Shown: in pieces, positions 43,539 through 51,909 of the stretch | Numbering within the stretch: position 1 is the first letter of the stretch | Layout of the letters: each line of letters opens with the position of its first letter | Assembly (NCBI GenBank): GCA_031261325.1 | Contig: JAISKH010000064.1 | Span: 29,914 to 93,913 of the forward strand | From: Oscillospiraceae bacterium | Lineage (GTDB): Bacteria; Bacillota; Clostridia; Oscillospirales; Oscillospiraceae | Direction of reading: 5' to 3' | DNA length: 64,000 nucleotides | Program-made: the position numbers and the translations under genes | Notes under the pieces: generated by a model | The model's database searches: none | What the model was told of the DNA's origin: nothing | What the model saw: only the letters and a program-made list of their open reading frames with translations

Positions 43539-44135
43539 TTACGCGTCCCTTGCTTCCCAGTCCGCGCGCGACATTGTGTAAACGCGGCGGCGCTCCGTTT
43601 CACCCGTCTGCTCGCCGTCAATCGCTTTCGGAATATCCCACGAATGGTCGAATTTCATACCGACACTCTCAATAATCCGTTGCGACGCAATGTTTCGCTC
43701 GTCGCAGGAGGACACGTGTTCGCGGCAGTTTAGACTTTCAAACATAAAATCAAGCACCGCGCGCTTTATCTCGCGCCCGTAACCTTGCCGTTGGTGCTGC
43801 GGCAGAATGAAAATCGACGTTTCGCAATGCCCCTCGTTGTATGATAAATCGGGAGAAATTTCCTTTTGCCAACCGAAATCCATCACGAGCGCGTGACCGA
43901 TAAATTCGTCGGTGCTTTTCAGCTCGATAATCCACTCAAAATCGTAGCACGGGTCGGCATCAACGCCGCCGACCCAGCGCATGAGGGCTTCGCGCATTGT
44001 GTCCGCGTTCGTAATGATGTTGCGCGTATACTTCATGTTTTCCCTGTCGGAGTACAGCGCGAAAACATCGTCAAAGTCGTCGGCGCGGCAAGCGCGCAGA
44101 CGGAGCCGCTCGGTTTCGAGTTCAACAAACTTCAT
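43539..44135 (-). CDS. GNAT family N-acetyltransferase (RimJ/RimL type)
   Basis: 198 residues. The opening ETERLRLRACRADDFDDVFALYSD is the RimJ/RimL-like pattern, and the acetyl-CoA site is present as LPQHQRQGYGREIKRAVLDF. N-terminal acetylation of a ribosomal protein or a small molecule is plausible. ATG 44135 has GAGG eight bases before; the longer frame to 44165 begins inside recG. It overlaps no gene but lies 19 bases past the recG stop, so it is the last gene of birA-bioY-recG-GNAT. Confidence 0.86.
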   Translation of the reverse strand: MKFVELETERLRLRACRADDFDDVFALYSDRENMKYTRNIITNADTMREALMRWVGGVDADPCYDFEWIIELKSTDEFIGHALVMDFGWQKEISPDLSYNEGHCETSIFILPQHQRQGYGREIKRAVLDFMFESLNCREHVSSCDERNIASQRIIESVGMKFDHSWDIPKAIDGEQTGETERRRVYTMSRADWEARDA

Positions 44136-44154
44136 CAATATATCCTCACAAAGC

Positions 44155-46191
44155 TTAATTATCAACCGCCAGTTGGAACATGCGTTCTATTTCCCCGCGC
44201 AAAGGCGCGTTCGCGGCGGCGGAAAGCTCGGGGTCGGCGGCTAAAACTGTCTCCGCCGCTTGCTGTGCCGCGCGCAGTACGTCCATGTCGCTCGCGAAGC
44301 TCGCGATTTTCAGCTCCGGCAAACCATGTTGACGCGAGCCGAAAAAGTCGCCCGGTCCGCGCAGACGCAAATCCTCCTCGCTGATTTGAAACCCGTCGTT
44401 CGTTTGGCGCATAACGCGCAGACGCTCGTTTGTCGATTCGTTGCCCGCGCCCTCGAACAGTACGCAGTACGATTTGTGCTTGCCGCGCCCGACTCTGCCG
44501 CGCAACTGGTGCAACTGCGACAGCCCGAACCTATCCGCGTTTTCAACGACCATGAGCGCGGCGTTCGGCACGTCAACGCCGACCTCAATTACCGTCGTCG
44601 CGACAAGAATATCGTACTCCCCCGCCGCGAACGCCGACATCACAGCGTCCTTGCCTTTCATCGCGCCGTGCGCCACGGCGACGCGCAGCTCGGGGAATAT
44701 CACTTTTTGCAGTCGCTCCGCATATTCGTTGACCGCTTTCAGCTCCTCCGTCTCGCTCTCCTCAACCGCGGGGCAGACGAAGTAAACCTGCCGTCCCTCG
44801 CCGACGAGCTTGCGCGCGAACTCGTAAATGCGCTTGCGGTACTTTTCGCCGACGGCGAAGGTTTCAACCTTTTGCCGTCCCGGCGGCAGCTCGTCGATTA
44901 TTGACACGTCCATGTCGCCGTAAATTATGAACGCGAGCGTGCGCGGAATCGGCGTTGCCGACATGACGAGCGAGTGCGGCGACTCGCCTTTTGCCGCGAG
45001 CGCGGCGCGTTGGTTCACGCCGAAACGGTGCTGTTCGTCCGTCACGACGAGCGCAAGGTCACGGAACTGCGTTCCCTCGGACAGCAGCGCGTGCGTGCCG
45101 ATTGCGACGTCAACCATGCCGAGCGCGATTGCCTCGCGCACTTCGCGCCGTTCCTTTGCCTTTAGTCTCCCGGTCAACAGTCCGACGCGCACGCCGAGCG
45201 GTTCGAGCAACGCGCCGAGCGTTCGGTAATGCTGCTCCGCGAGTATTTCGGTCGGTGCCATGAACGCGGACTGCGCACCGCGTTTCGCCGCGAACCAGCA
45301 CAGCGCCGCGCCGACGGCGGTTTTGCCCGAGCCGACGTCGCCCTGAACCAAGCGGTTCATGCGTTCGCCGCTCGCCATATCGGTCGCCGCTTCGTCAATC
45401 GCGCGCTTCTGTGCGCCCGTCAGCTCGAACGGCAATGCGGCGTAAAACTCGGTGAAGTTCGACTTTGCGAACACTCTCCCCTGCTGCTCTCCGCGCGCCA
45501 ATTTGAACAGCCGCATCGCCGCCGCGAGGACGAACAGCTCTTCAAATATCAGTCGGCGGCGCGCTATATCCAGTTTCTCCCAGCTCGCGGGGAAATGTAT
45601 ATTTTCATACGCGAACCGCGCGTCCGCCAATAGATGTTCCTCGCGCACGCCGCGCGGCAACGCGTTCGGGAATTGCTCCGCCATCGCCGCAAGCCCCTGC
45701 CTGACGGCGTTTGACATTGCGGCGGGCGTAATTCCCGCCGTCAGGCGGTAAATCGGCGCGATGATTCCCGTTTTACTGTTCGCGCCCTCGCGCTCGAATA
45801 TCGGGTTCGTCATTTCGGGGTGCAGCGGCGAGCCGCCGACTTTCCCGAAAAACACGTAGGCTTCGCCGCGACGCAGTTGGTCTTTTATGTAGCTCTGGTT
45901 GAAGAACGTAATTTCCAGCACGCCCGTTTCGTCGAACGCGCTCACCTTTGTAACGCCGAGTCCCGCTCGAATCAACCGCTCGCGCGGGTCGTTCCCCACC
46001 GTCGCGGCGACGCACACGGCTTCGCCCGTCACAAGCTCCGCGACATGGCGAATCGCCGTGCGGTCCTCATAACCGCGCGGATAAGCACGAACAAGGTCGC
46101 GCAGGTTGTGAATCCCGAGCTTTGCCATGCGCTTCGCGCGCGCTTCGCCAACGCCCTTAATATATTGAATATCAGTCTCCGCGTCCGCCAA
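44155..46191 (-). CDS. recG: ATP-dependent DNA helicase RecG
   Basis: Rewinds stalled replication forks and Holliday junctions. The 678-residue protein has the N-terminal wedge/OB domain (HVAELVTGEAVCVAATV), Walker A GDVGSGKTAVGAAL, APTEILAEQH, the DEQHRFGV box (seen as TDEQHRFGVNQRAAL), SATPIPRTLA and the C-terminal GRVGRGKHKSYC with RecG-specific SEEDLRLRGPGDFFGSRQHG. TTG 46191 follows AGGTGA. It follows bioY by 17 bases. Confidence 0.96.
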   Translation of the reverse strand: MADAETDIQYIKGVGEARAKRMAKLGIHNLRDLVRAYPRGYEDRTAIRHVAELVTGEAVCVAATVGNDPRERLIRAGLGVTKVSAFDETGVLEITFFNQSYIKDQLRRGEAYVFFGKVGGSPLHPEMTNPIFEREGANSKTGIIAPIYRLTAGITPAAMSNAVRQGLAAMAEQFPNALPRGVREEHLLADARFAYENIHFPASWEKLDIARRRLIFEELFVLAAAMRLFKLARGEQQGRVFAKSNFTEFYAALPFELTGAQKRAIDEAATDMASGERMNRLVQGDVGSGKTAVGAALCWFAAKRGAQSAFMAPTEILAEQHYRTLGALLEPLGVRVGLLTGRLKAKERREVREAIALGMVDVAIGTHALLSEGTQFRDLALVVTDEQHRFGVNQRAALAAKGESPHSLVMSATPIPRTLAFIIYGDMDVSIIDELPPGRQKVETFAVGEKYRKRIYEFARKLVGEGRQVYFVCPAVEESETEELKAVNEYAERLQKVIFPELRVAVAHGAMKGKDAVMSAFAAGEYDILVATTVIEVGVDVPNAALMVVENADRFGLSQLHQLRGRVGRGKHKSYCVLFEGAGNESTNERLRVMRQTNDGFQISEEDLRLRGPGDFFGSRQHGLPELKIASFASDMDVLRAAQQAAETVLAADPELSAAANAPLRGEIERMFQLAVDN

Positions 46192-46208
46192 AACAACTCA
46201 CCTGCCCG

Positions 46209-46727
46209 CTATAACTTCAGCCGCCGCCTTATAATCGGCGCAACAGCCGTCGCGACCGCTATCTTAATCGCGTCGCCCAAGAGAAACGGCGCGACGCACA
46301 GCGCGATTGCCGCGCCGAGCTTGCTGCCCGTCTGCGCCATAAACCACGCGGTACCGAGAGTATAGCACAAAATTGTGCCGATTACCATACCCGCCGCGTA
46401 ACCGATTGTGCGCCCGCGCGCGGCACGGATTGTCACGCCGACAGCCGCCGAGCACGGCAAATAGCCCGCGATATAGCCGCCCGTCACACCGAGCAGCTTT
46501 TGAAGTCCGCCCGAAAAGCCCGAGAATACGGGCAGTCCGAACGCGCCGAGCGCGATATACACCGCGACGGCAATTGTCCCGCGCTTCGTGCCGAGTATTG
46601 CGCCCGCCAGGTACACCGCCAACGTCGCGAGCGACAGCGGTATCGGTCCCACGGGCACGGAAAACGGCGCGGCGACGCATATTAGCGCCGCGAACACGGC
46701 TGTCGCCGCAATGTCTCGCGTTTTCAT
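46209..46727 (-). CDS. bioY: Biotin transporter BioY (ECF S-component)
   Basis: High-affinity biotin-binding membrane protein. 172 residues with six helices. The family opening KTRDIAATAVFAALICVAAPFSVPVGPIPLSLATLAVYLAG (quoted in parts) and GALGAFGLPVFSGFSGG followed by TGGYIAGYLPC are BioY signatures. It works with an EcfAAT module; the only one in the window is at 4000-6554. ATG 46727 overlaps the birA stop as ATGA and has GGAGGG upstream. Controlled with birA by the operator at 47797-47840. Confidence 0.94.
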   Translation of the reverse strand: MKTRDIAATAVFAALICVAAPFSVPVGPIPLSLATLAVYLAGAILGTKRGTIAVAVYIALGAFGLPVFSGFSGGLQKLLGVTGGYIAGYLPCSAAVGVTIRAARGRTIGYAAGMVIGTILCYTLGTAWFMAQTGSKLGAAIALCVAPFLLGDAIKIAVATAVAPIIRRRLKL

Positions 46728-47740
46728 ATCGCGCCCTCCGCTTCGCTCGCAAGGTTCGCGACTTTCAACCGCACCTCTCCCGACGACAGCGCGCGCGTCG
46801 CGCCGTCCGCCGTGCGCACTATTAGCCGCAGGTCGTCGTCAATCGAAAGCGCGCGTGCCATCTCCGCTTCGCCGTCGGGGTTCAGTATCACGTCGCGCCC
46901 GACGATGAAGCTCCGCGCGCGGTACTCGTCGAGGAACGGCTTGCGCTCAAGCTCCGCGTAAAAGCTCAGGAAACGCGCGACCGTTCCCGCAACTATGCGC
47001 TCGCGCGCATCGCTCGGCGGCGGCGAATCCGCGAACACCGCGCCCGCTATGTCCGCAATTTCGGGCGGGAACCCGCCATGCGGCGGCGCGAGGTTTACGC
47101 CTATGCCGAGTATTGCGTATTCAACCCCGCCGCTCTCCATGTCGAGCGACGCTTCGGTCAGTATGCCGCACACTTTTTTGCCGTTTACGAACACATCATT
47201 AACCCACTTTATGCTCGCAGCTCCGCCCGAAAGCTCCTCAATCGCGCCCGCGACGGCGACGGCTGCCGCCGTTGTTATCAGCGACGCTCTGTCCGCCGCG
47301 AGCTTTGGGCGCAGCACAACGCTGAAATACACGCCCGTGCCGCTCGGCGAATAGAACGCTCTGCCCTGCCGACCGCGCCCCGCCGTCTGCTCCTCCGCGA
47401 CGACGAGCGTGCCCTCACCCGCTCCCGCCGCCGCTAGTGCGCGCGCCGCCGCGTTTGTCGAGTCCGTACTGCGCGACACTAGGATTTTCGACAGCGCGAA
47501 CGGAAGTTGCGCGTCCGCGAGGTGCCGCGCGACGCTCCACTCCGACATTGCGCCGCCCGCAAGCCGATAACCGCGCCGCGTCGCCGCGTCGATTTCAAAC
47601 CCGTCGCCGCGCAGCGCGTCAATCGCTTTCCAAACCGCGTTGCGCGAAACCGCGAGCGTTGCCGCCAACTGCTCGCCCGAGGTGAATTCGCCGCGCTGAC
47701 GCTCCAACAGTTCGAGTACCTTTTGTTTTGTTTCCATCAT
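46724..47740 (-). CDS. birA: Biotin--protein ligase and biotin operon repressor BirA
   Basis: Attaches biotin to carboxylases and represses biotin genes when biotin is plentiful. 338 residues. The N-terminal winged helix (EFTSGEQLAATLAVSRNAVWKAIDAL) shows this is the bifunctional type. The catalytic loop is TAGRGRQGRAFYS, with KWVNDVFV and GIGVNLAPP in the ligase domain and an SH3-like C-terminus. ATG 47740 follows GGAGG; an ATG at 47737 is equally placed. Its promoter carries a BirA operator, so it probably represses itself and bioY. Confidence 0.95.
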   Translation of the reverse strand: MMETKQKVLELLERQRGEFTSGEQLAATLAVSRNAVWKAIDALRGDGFEIDAATRRGYRLAGGAMSEWSVARHLADAQLPFALSKILVSRSTDSTNAAARALAAAGAGEGTLVVAEEQTAGRGRQGRAFYSPSGTGVYFSVVLRPKLAADRASLITTAAAVAVAGAIEELSGGAASIKWVNDVFVNGKKVCGILTEASLDMESGGVEYAILGIGVNLAPPHGGFPPEIADIAGAVFADSPPPSDARERIVAGTVARFLSFYAELERKPFLDEYRARSFIVGRDVILNPDGEAEMARALSIDDDLRLIVRTADGATRALSSGEVRLKVANLASEAEGAI

Positions 47741-47780
47741 AACGCCCCTCCGCTGTCGTTTTCCGCCGTGTTATGATGGT

Positions 47781-47809
47781 ATTGTAACGAAACGAAGCCG
47801 CATTGTCAA
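47781..47809 (-). promoter_or_regulatory. Sigma-A promoter of birA-bioY-recG-GNAT
   Basis: On the minus strand TTGACA (47804-47809), an exact 17-base spacer and TACAAT (47781-47786), 41 bases ahead of the birA ATG. The -35 hexamer lies inside the right half of the BirA operator, so bound BirA would block RNA polymerase. Confidence 0.85.
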
Positions 47810-47840
47810 CCTAAAAATTTCGTTAGGTTGACAATGCGGC
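47797..47840. promoter_or_regulatory. BirA operator with 18-base perfect palindromic arms
   Basis: Left arm 47797-47814 and right arm 47823-47840 are exact reverse complements around an eight-base loop. The core TTGTCAACC, 14 bases, GGTTGACAA matches the Bacillota BirA consensus (TTGTTAACC-like half sites, similar spacing). The outer GCCGCA/TGCGGC extension also makes it a potential terminator hairpin for the diguanylate cyclase gene ending at 47858, though the T-run is weak. Confidence 0.85.
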
Positions 47841-47857
47841 AAATATTTGGCATTTTC

Positions 47858-49447
47858 CTATAGCTGCGCGCTCTCAATCGCGCATTCGGCTTCGTTTTCC
47901 ATGTCGCCCGCAAAGTGCACCTGATTGCGCCCGTGCTCTTTCGCCCAGTACAACGCCTTGTCCGCCTTTTCCGTGATTTCCTCAAGCGGAACCTTTACGT
48001 CGCACCGCGCAACGCCTATGCTGCACGTTACGCGAATAGTAATCCCCGGAACTGCGTCGCACTCCGCTTCCTCAATGTTGCGCCGAATACGCTCGGCAAG
48101 CGTGCGGATACCGTTGTCGTCGCTTGACGTGAGCAGCAGAATAAATTCCTCGCCGCCGTAACGCGCGAGCAGGTCGTATGACCGAATCGTGTTCTTAATC
48201 TTCGCCGCCGTCATCTTCAGCACGGCGTCCCCCGCGAGATGCCCGTGCTCGTCGTTGACGCGCTTGAAGAAGTCCAAGTCAAGAATCATGACATAGTACG
48301 AAATTTTGTCGCGCATCGCCTTGTCGATTGTCGGCAGGGCAAGCTCCGTGAAGTGCCGCCGATTGTAAATTTCCGTCAGCGTGTCGGTATACGCCGCTTC
48401 CTCAAGACGGCGCATGAGGTTGACGGACGCGGTAACGTCCTGAATCAGCACGACCCACGCGTTGCTCCGCCGTGAGGTTACGCTGCTCAAGCTGACGCGG
48501 TAATGGCTGAATACGCCGTTCGCGTCCTGCCTTGCGAAGTCAACGACGCGCTTATCCCACGACCGCTGGATACCCAACAGCTCGCGCGGCCAGTCGCGGA
48601 TTTTCGTGATGTGCGCGCCTTTTTCAAGGTGCTCCGTGTCTGGGAACAGCGCGCGCGCCGCGGGGTTCGCGTACAGCAATCGCAGCCTTTCGTCAAGCAG
48701 GACGTATGCTTCCGCGATTGCGTCTATCGCCTGCATCGTCGCCTGCGGTACAATGTCAAACATATCGAAGCGTATCACGCCGATGAACAGCAGTACGCCC
48801 ATAATCGCGAGCGAATGCGGCGTGTAGTACACGCTGCGCTCGTTCGCGCCGAGGAACACCATGCCTATGACGCATATCAGCTCGGCGAGAATCGGCGTCA
48901 ATACGCACAGCAAAATGATGTTCAGCTTGCGTCTCTGGTTGCCCTTGTGCTTCGGTATTTTCGTGCATATCGCGACGGCGGAGGCGGCGAGGCACAGCAT
49001 CGGGTACACGTGCACAACGTAATACATAATTCCCGGCACAGGGTACAGGTACGCGGGCATGCGTGAGGTGCGCGCGTAAGTCGCGATTACGAGGTGGTGC
49101 GTCCCCGTCGTCCAGACGAGAACGGTGATTGCCGTGGACAGCACGACGAGCGCGCCCTTTGCGGCGTTCGGCATCTTAATATCGCAGAAATCGACGACGA
49201 AGAACAGCATGAATACGCCGACGAATGACGAGCCTGTGTGCAAAACCTTTTGCGCCGCAAGGAGTTCTCCCGCGGAGTTGCCCATCATTTCCAGCATGTA
49301 GCCAAGCGAGAAGAGCAGCATCGAGAGTATGCAGAGCAGGAAGTTATTCTTTTTTTCGCTCTGCCCGTAGTACAAGGTGACCACGCCGACGAACGCCGAC
49401 ATGGCAAACGCAAGAATTATCGCAAACTGCAAAAAGAAGTCCAGCAT
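47858..49447 (-). CDS. Diguanylate cyclase with 7TM histidine-kinase-N-like sensor and PAS domain
   Basis: 529 residues. The first 225 hold seven helices as in the 7TM input domain of some kinases. A PAS domain follows (about residues 230-345; AIAEAYVLLDERLRLLYANPAARALF), then a GGDEF domain (TDTLTEIYNRRHF; metal-binding DLDFFKRVND; GGEEF). The inhibitory site RSYD lies five residues before GGEEF, so c-di-GMP feedback is expected. ATG 49447 follows AAGGGA; the longer frame to 49471 lacks a site. Own promoter at 49496-49524. Makes c-di-GMP in response to an unknown signal. Confidence 0.92.
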   Translation of the reverse strand: MLDFFLQFAIILAFAMSAFVGVVTLYYGQSEKKNNFLLCILSMLLFSLGYMLEMMGNSAGELLAAQKVLHTGSSFVGVFMLFFVVDFCDIKMPNAAKGALVVLSTAITVLVWTTGTHHLVIATYARTSRMPAYLYPVPGIMYYVVHVYPMLCLAASAVAICTKIPKHKGNQRRKLNIILLCVLTPILAELICVIGMVFLGANERSVYYTPHSLAIMGVLLFIGVIRFDMFDIVPQATMQAIDAIAEAYVLLDERLRLLYANPAARALFPDTEHLEKGAHITKIRDWPRELLGIQRSWDKRVVDFARQDANGVFSHYRVSLSSVTSRRSNAWVVLIQDVTASVNLMRRLEEAAYTDTLTEIYNRRHFTELALPTIDKAMRDKISYYVMILDLDFFKRVNDEHGHLAGDAVLKMTAAKIKNTIRSYDLLARYGGEEFILLLTSSDDNGIRTLAERIRRNIEEAECDAVPGITIRVTCSIGVARCDVKVPLEEITEKADKALYWAKEHGRNQVHFAGDMENEAECAIESAQL

Positions 49448-49495
49448 ACCGGCACATCCCTTAATCATCATACTTAAATTTCGGTGGGGTGTAAC

Positions 49496-49524
49496 ATTCT
49501 ACCACGTTTAAGGTTAAAATTCAA
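49496..49524 (-). promoter_or_regulatory. Sigma-A promoter of the diguanylate cyclase
   Basis: Minus-strand TTGAAT (49519-49524), a 17-base spacer, TAGAAT (49496-49501) with TG extension, about 50 bases ahead of the ATG. Confidence 0.7.
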
Positions 49525-49604
49525 CATTTTTGCATATTAAATGCCGAAACACATTTTACTGTTTAATAATTCGTGAATTTGTGGTCAAACTCGGTTCCGT
49601 GTGG

Positions 49605-49610
49605 TACAAT
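49605..49610 (+). promoter_or_regulatory. -10 box of the rhomboid-like gene
   Basis: TACAAT preceded by a TG extension, 37 bases ahead of the TTG at 49647. The -35 (TGGTCA at 49582-49587) is weak. Confidence 0.5.
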
Positions 49611-49646
49611 TGTCAAAACACCAACTATTATTCGGGGGGTATCGCG

Positions 49647-50519
49647 TTGAGACCGATAAGCCGCGCTATTGACAGATTCTGCGCCAAGCACCGCCGCTTC
49701 GGCATACCGCGCCTTATGCTCGGCATCGTCGGGCTTACGGCAATGACGCTTGTCCTGCTCATGATGGACAGAACCAAGAGCCTTACGGCATTCATGATGT
49801 TCTCGCCCGCGCGGATTCTCAAGGGCGAGGTTTGGCGGCTGTTCACATGGCTGATTCTGCCGAACAGCAGTAACCTGCTGCGGACGGGGCTTGCGCTGTA
49901 TTTCTATTACTTCATCGGCAACACGTTAGAGCGCGAATGGGGCGCGGGACGATTCACGATTTATTACTTCACGGGCGTTGTGCTGAATATCATCTACGGC
50001 TTCATTACGTGGGCAATCATGCCTATCGGTATGCGGCTTGACCCGTTTTATCTCAACCTGTCGATGTTCTTCGCGTTCGCCGTGCGCTTCCCCGACCAAA
50101 AGATTATGCTGTTTTATCTCATTCCCGTCAAAATCAAGTGGCTCGCGCTTGTTGACGCGGCTCTCTTTCTGTACGGTATTGTGAGCGCGCTGTTCGCGCA
50201 GGCGTATATGCTCGCGTTCCTGCCCGTTATCGCGATTTTGAACTTTTTCCTCATCTGCGGCAGCGAGCTTATCGACTATCTGCGCCGCAACACGCGGCTT
50301 TTCCGAAATCGCAAGACCTCCTCAAACGTCGTTGACTTCCGCAAGGCTGCGCGTGAGGCAAAGAAGCGCGCCGACTCCGCCGAGTATCGCCACAAGTGCG
50401 AGGTGTGCGGCAAAACGGATAAGACAGACCCCGAGTTGACGTTCCGCTACTGCTCCCGCTGCGAGGGCTACCATTGCTTCTGCGAAGAACACATAAACAA
50501 TCACACGCATGTGCAGTAA
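49647..50519 (+). CDS. Rhomboid-fold membrane protein, probably catalytically inactive, with zinc-binding tail
   Basis: 290 residues with six helices. It has rhomboid framework motifs: GEVWRLFTWLILP and NTLEREWGAGRFTIYYFTGVVLNIIYG. But no GxSG serine motif is visible in the fourth-helix region (MRLDPFYLNLSMFFAFAVRFPDQKIMLFYLIPVKIKWLALV, quoted in parts), nor a His-rich sixth helix, so protease activity is unlikely. The C-terminal 45 residues have CEVCGKTD and CSRCEGYHCFCEEH, a likely zinc site. TTG 49647 follows GGGGGG. Related Clostridia proteins are annotated as rhomboid family; function unknown. Confidence 0.78.
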   Translation: MRPISRAIDRFCAKHRRFGIPRLMLGIVGLTAMTLVLLMMDRTKSLTAFMMFSPARILKGEVWRLFTWLILPNSSNLLRTGLALYFYYFIGNTLEREWGAGRFTIYYFTGVVLNIIYGFITWAIMPIGMRLDPFYLNLSMFFAFAVRFPDQKIMLFYLIPVKIKWLALVDAALFLYGIVSALFAQAYMLAFLPVIAILNFFLICGSELIDYLRRNTRLFRNRKTSSNVVDFRKAAREAKKRADSAEYRHKCEVCGKTDKTDPELTFRYCSRCEGYHCFCEEHINNHTHVQ

Positions 50520-50551
50520 AAAAGGGGAATCCGAATCGGATTCCCCTTTTT
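50518..50551. terminator. Bidirectional terminator between rhomboid-like and PBP genes
   Basis: Stem GGGGAATCCG / CGGATTCCCC with a three-base loop, flanked by six A and five T. It follows 50519 on plus and 50560 on minus. Confidence 0.9.
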
Positions 50552-50559
50552 GCGCGTCC

Positions 50560-51909
50560 TCAATTGTCAATCGCCGCTTTCAGTACGCTATTGGCTACGC
50601 CGCCCGCCGCTAGTCGTCCGCTGCCGCCGTTTTCAACGATTACCGCGAACGCGAGCGGGTGCCCCTCGTTACGTATAAAGCCCACGAACCACGCGTGCGG
50701 CGGCTTGCCAACTCCGACCTCCGCCGTGCCCGTTTTCGCGTGCAGCTCAAGCCCCGCAAAATTGTCCGCGCCATAGTGCGCCGTCACGTTGTTCGCCATC
50801 AGCTCCGCGAGTTCGCTCGCGGTTTTTTCATTGAGCAACCGCGTTTTTTCGCGCGGCAATACGCTTGACAGACCCGTTTTCAGCAGGAGGTGCGGCTCCG
50901 CCGCTTCGCCGCCGTTCGCAATCGCCGAGACGTAACGCAGCATCGCGAGCGGCGACGCAAGGTCGTTCGCCTGGCCAATGCCAGACCACGCAAGCTCCGC
51001 GCTGTCGGCTTCCGCTTCGTCGAATCGTCCCGCCGCCGACAATATGCCGTCGAGTGACAGACGTTCGAGCAATCCCGCCCTGTCCGCGTATCGCGCCAGC
51101 GTGTCCGCGCCGAGTTCGAGTGACAGCTCCGCGAACGCGACGTTGCAGGACACCGCGAGCGCGTCCTTGAACGTCAGCTCGCCGTGCTTTTCGGGGCAGG
51201 TAATGCGCTCGCCGCCGACGGTCTGCGAGCCTGTGCAGGTGAATGTTCGCGTCCGAATGTCGGGGATATTCTCGATTGCCGCCGCCGAGGTTATGAGCTT
51301 GAACACGGAACCGGGCGTGAAGGTTGAGGACAGCCCGCGATTGAGGTACGCGCCGTCATAGCGCGTGTCGCCGTCCGTGATTGTCGGTGGGTTTTCGGGG
51401 TCGAACGTCGGCGACGACACCGCGCAGAGCAGCTCGCCCGTCTCGTAATTCATCACGAGCACCGCGCCGCGCCGCCCGTCCAACGCCTTTAACGCGACGG
51501 CGGACAGCTCCGCGTCTATCGTCAGCGCGACTGTTGCGCCGCGCCCGACGCGCGAGTACGCGCCCGTCACCGCGTTGTAACCCGCAAGACGCGCGTCGAA
51601 CGCCTTAAGCGCACCCGTGCCGATGTTGCCGAGCTTGTCGCCCGTTACGTGGAGCGTCGCGCGGCGCACCGACTCCGACTCCGCGAAGCGGCGGTTGCCG
51701 TCATCGTCGAACCCCGCGAGGACTGTGCCGTTCCTGTCAATCAGCGTGCCGACCGTGAGACGCGCGTTGTCGTACAGCGCGGCATTCGCGGCGAACATTG
51801 CCCAGTCCGCGCCGTGCGCCATGTAACGCGCGACGTATAGCCCAAGTCCAAGAACGAGCGCGAGCGCGATAACGAGCGTCGCCGTCGCGCGTTGTTTCAC
51901 TCTTTTCAC
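50560..51909 (-). CDS. Class B penicillin-binding protein (short PbpA/PBP2 type)
   Basis: Peptidoglycan transpeptidase of 449 residues, much shorter than the 600-700 of PBP2b/SpoVD, with little pedestal. One N-terminal helix. Catalytic SVFK (Ser201, Lys204), SCN (Ser254, Asn256) and KTG (Lys392) are all present. GTG 51909 overlaps the upstream FtsW/RodA stop as GTGA, with GAGGAGG before it. A RodA-type glycosyltransferase directly upstream is the normal partner of a class B PBP. Which wall process (elongation, division or spore cortex) cannot be told. Confidence 0.92.
   Translation of the reverse strand: MKRVKQRATATLVIALALVLGLGLYVARYMAHGADWAMFAANAALYDNARLTVGTLIDRNGTVLAGFDDDGNRRFAESESVRRATLHVTGDKLGNIGTGALKAFDARLAGYNAVTGAYSRVGRGATVALTIDAELSAVALKALDGRRGAVLVMNYETGELLCAVSSPTFDPENPPTITDGDTRYDGAYLNRGLSSTFTPGSVFKLITSAAAIENIPDIRTRTFTCTGSQTVGGERITCPEKHGELTFKDALAVSCNVAFAELSLELGADTLARYADRAGLLERLSLDGILSAAGRFDEAEADSAELAWSGIGQANDLASPLAMLRYVSAIANGGEAAEPHLLLKTGLSSVLPREKTRLLNEKTASELAELMANNVTAHYGADNFAGLELHAKTGTAEVGVGKPPHAWFVGFIRNEGHPLAFAVIVENGGSGRLAAGGVANSVLKAAIDN

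Noticed and set aside
47797..47840. Interpretation of the palindrome only as a terminator
   Set aside because: The TTGTCAACC/GGTTGACAA core with 14-base spacing, overlapping the birA promoter, is better explained as a BirA operator; termination may be a secondary role.
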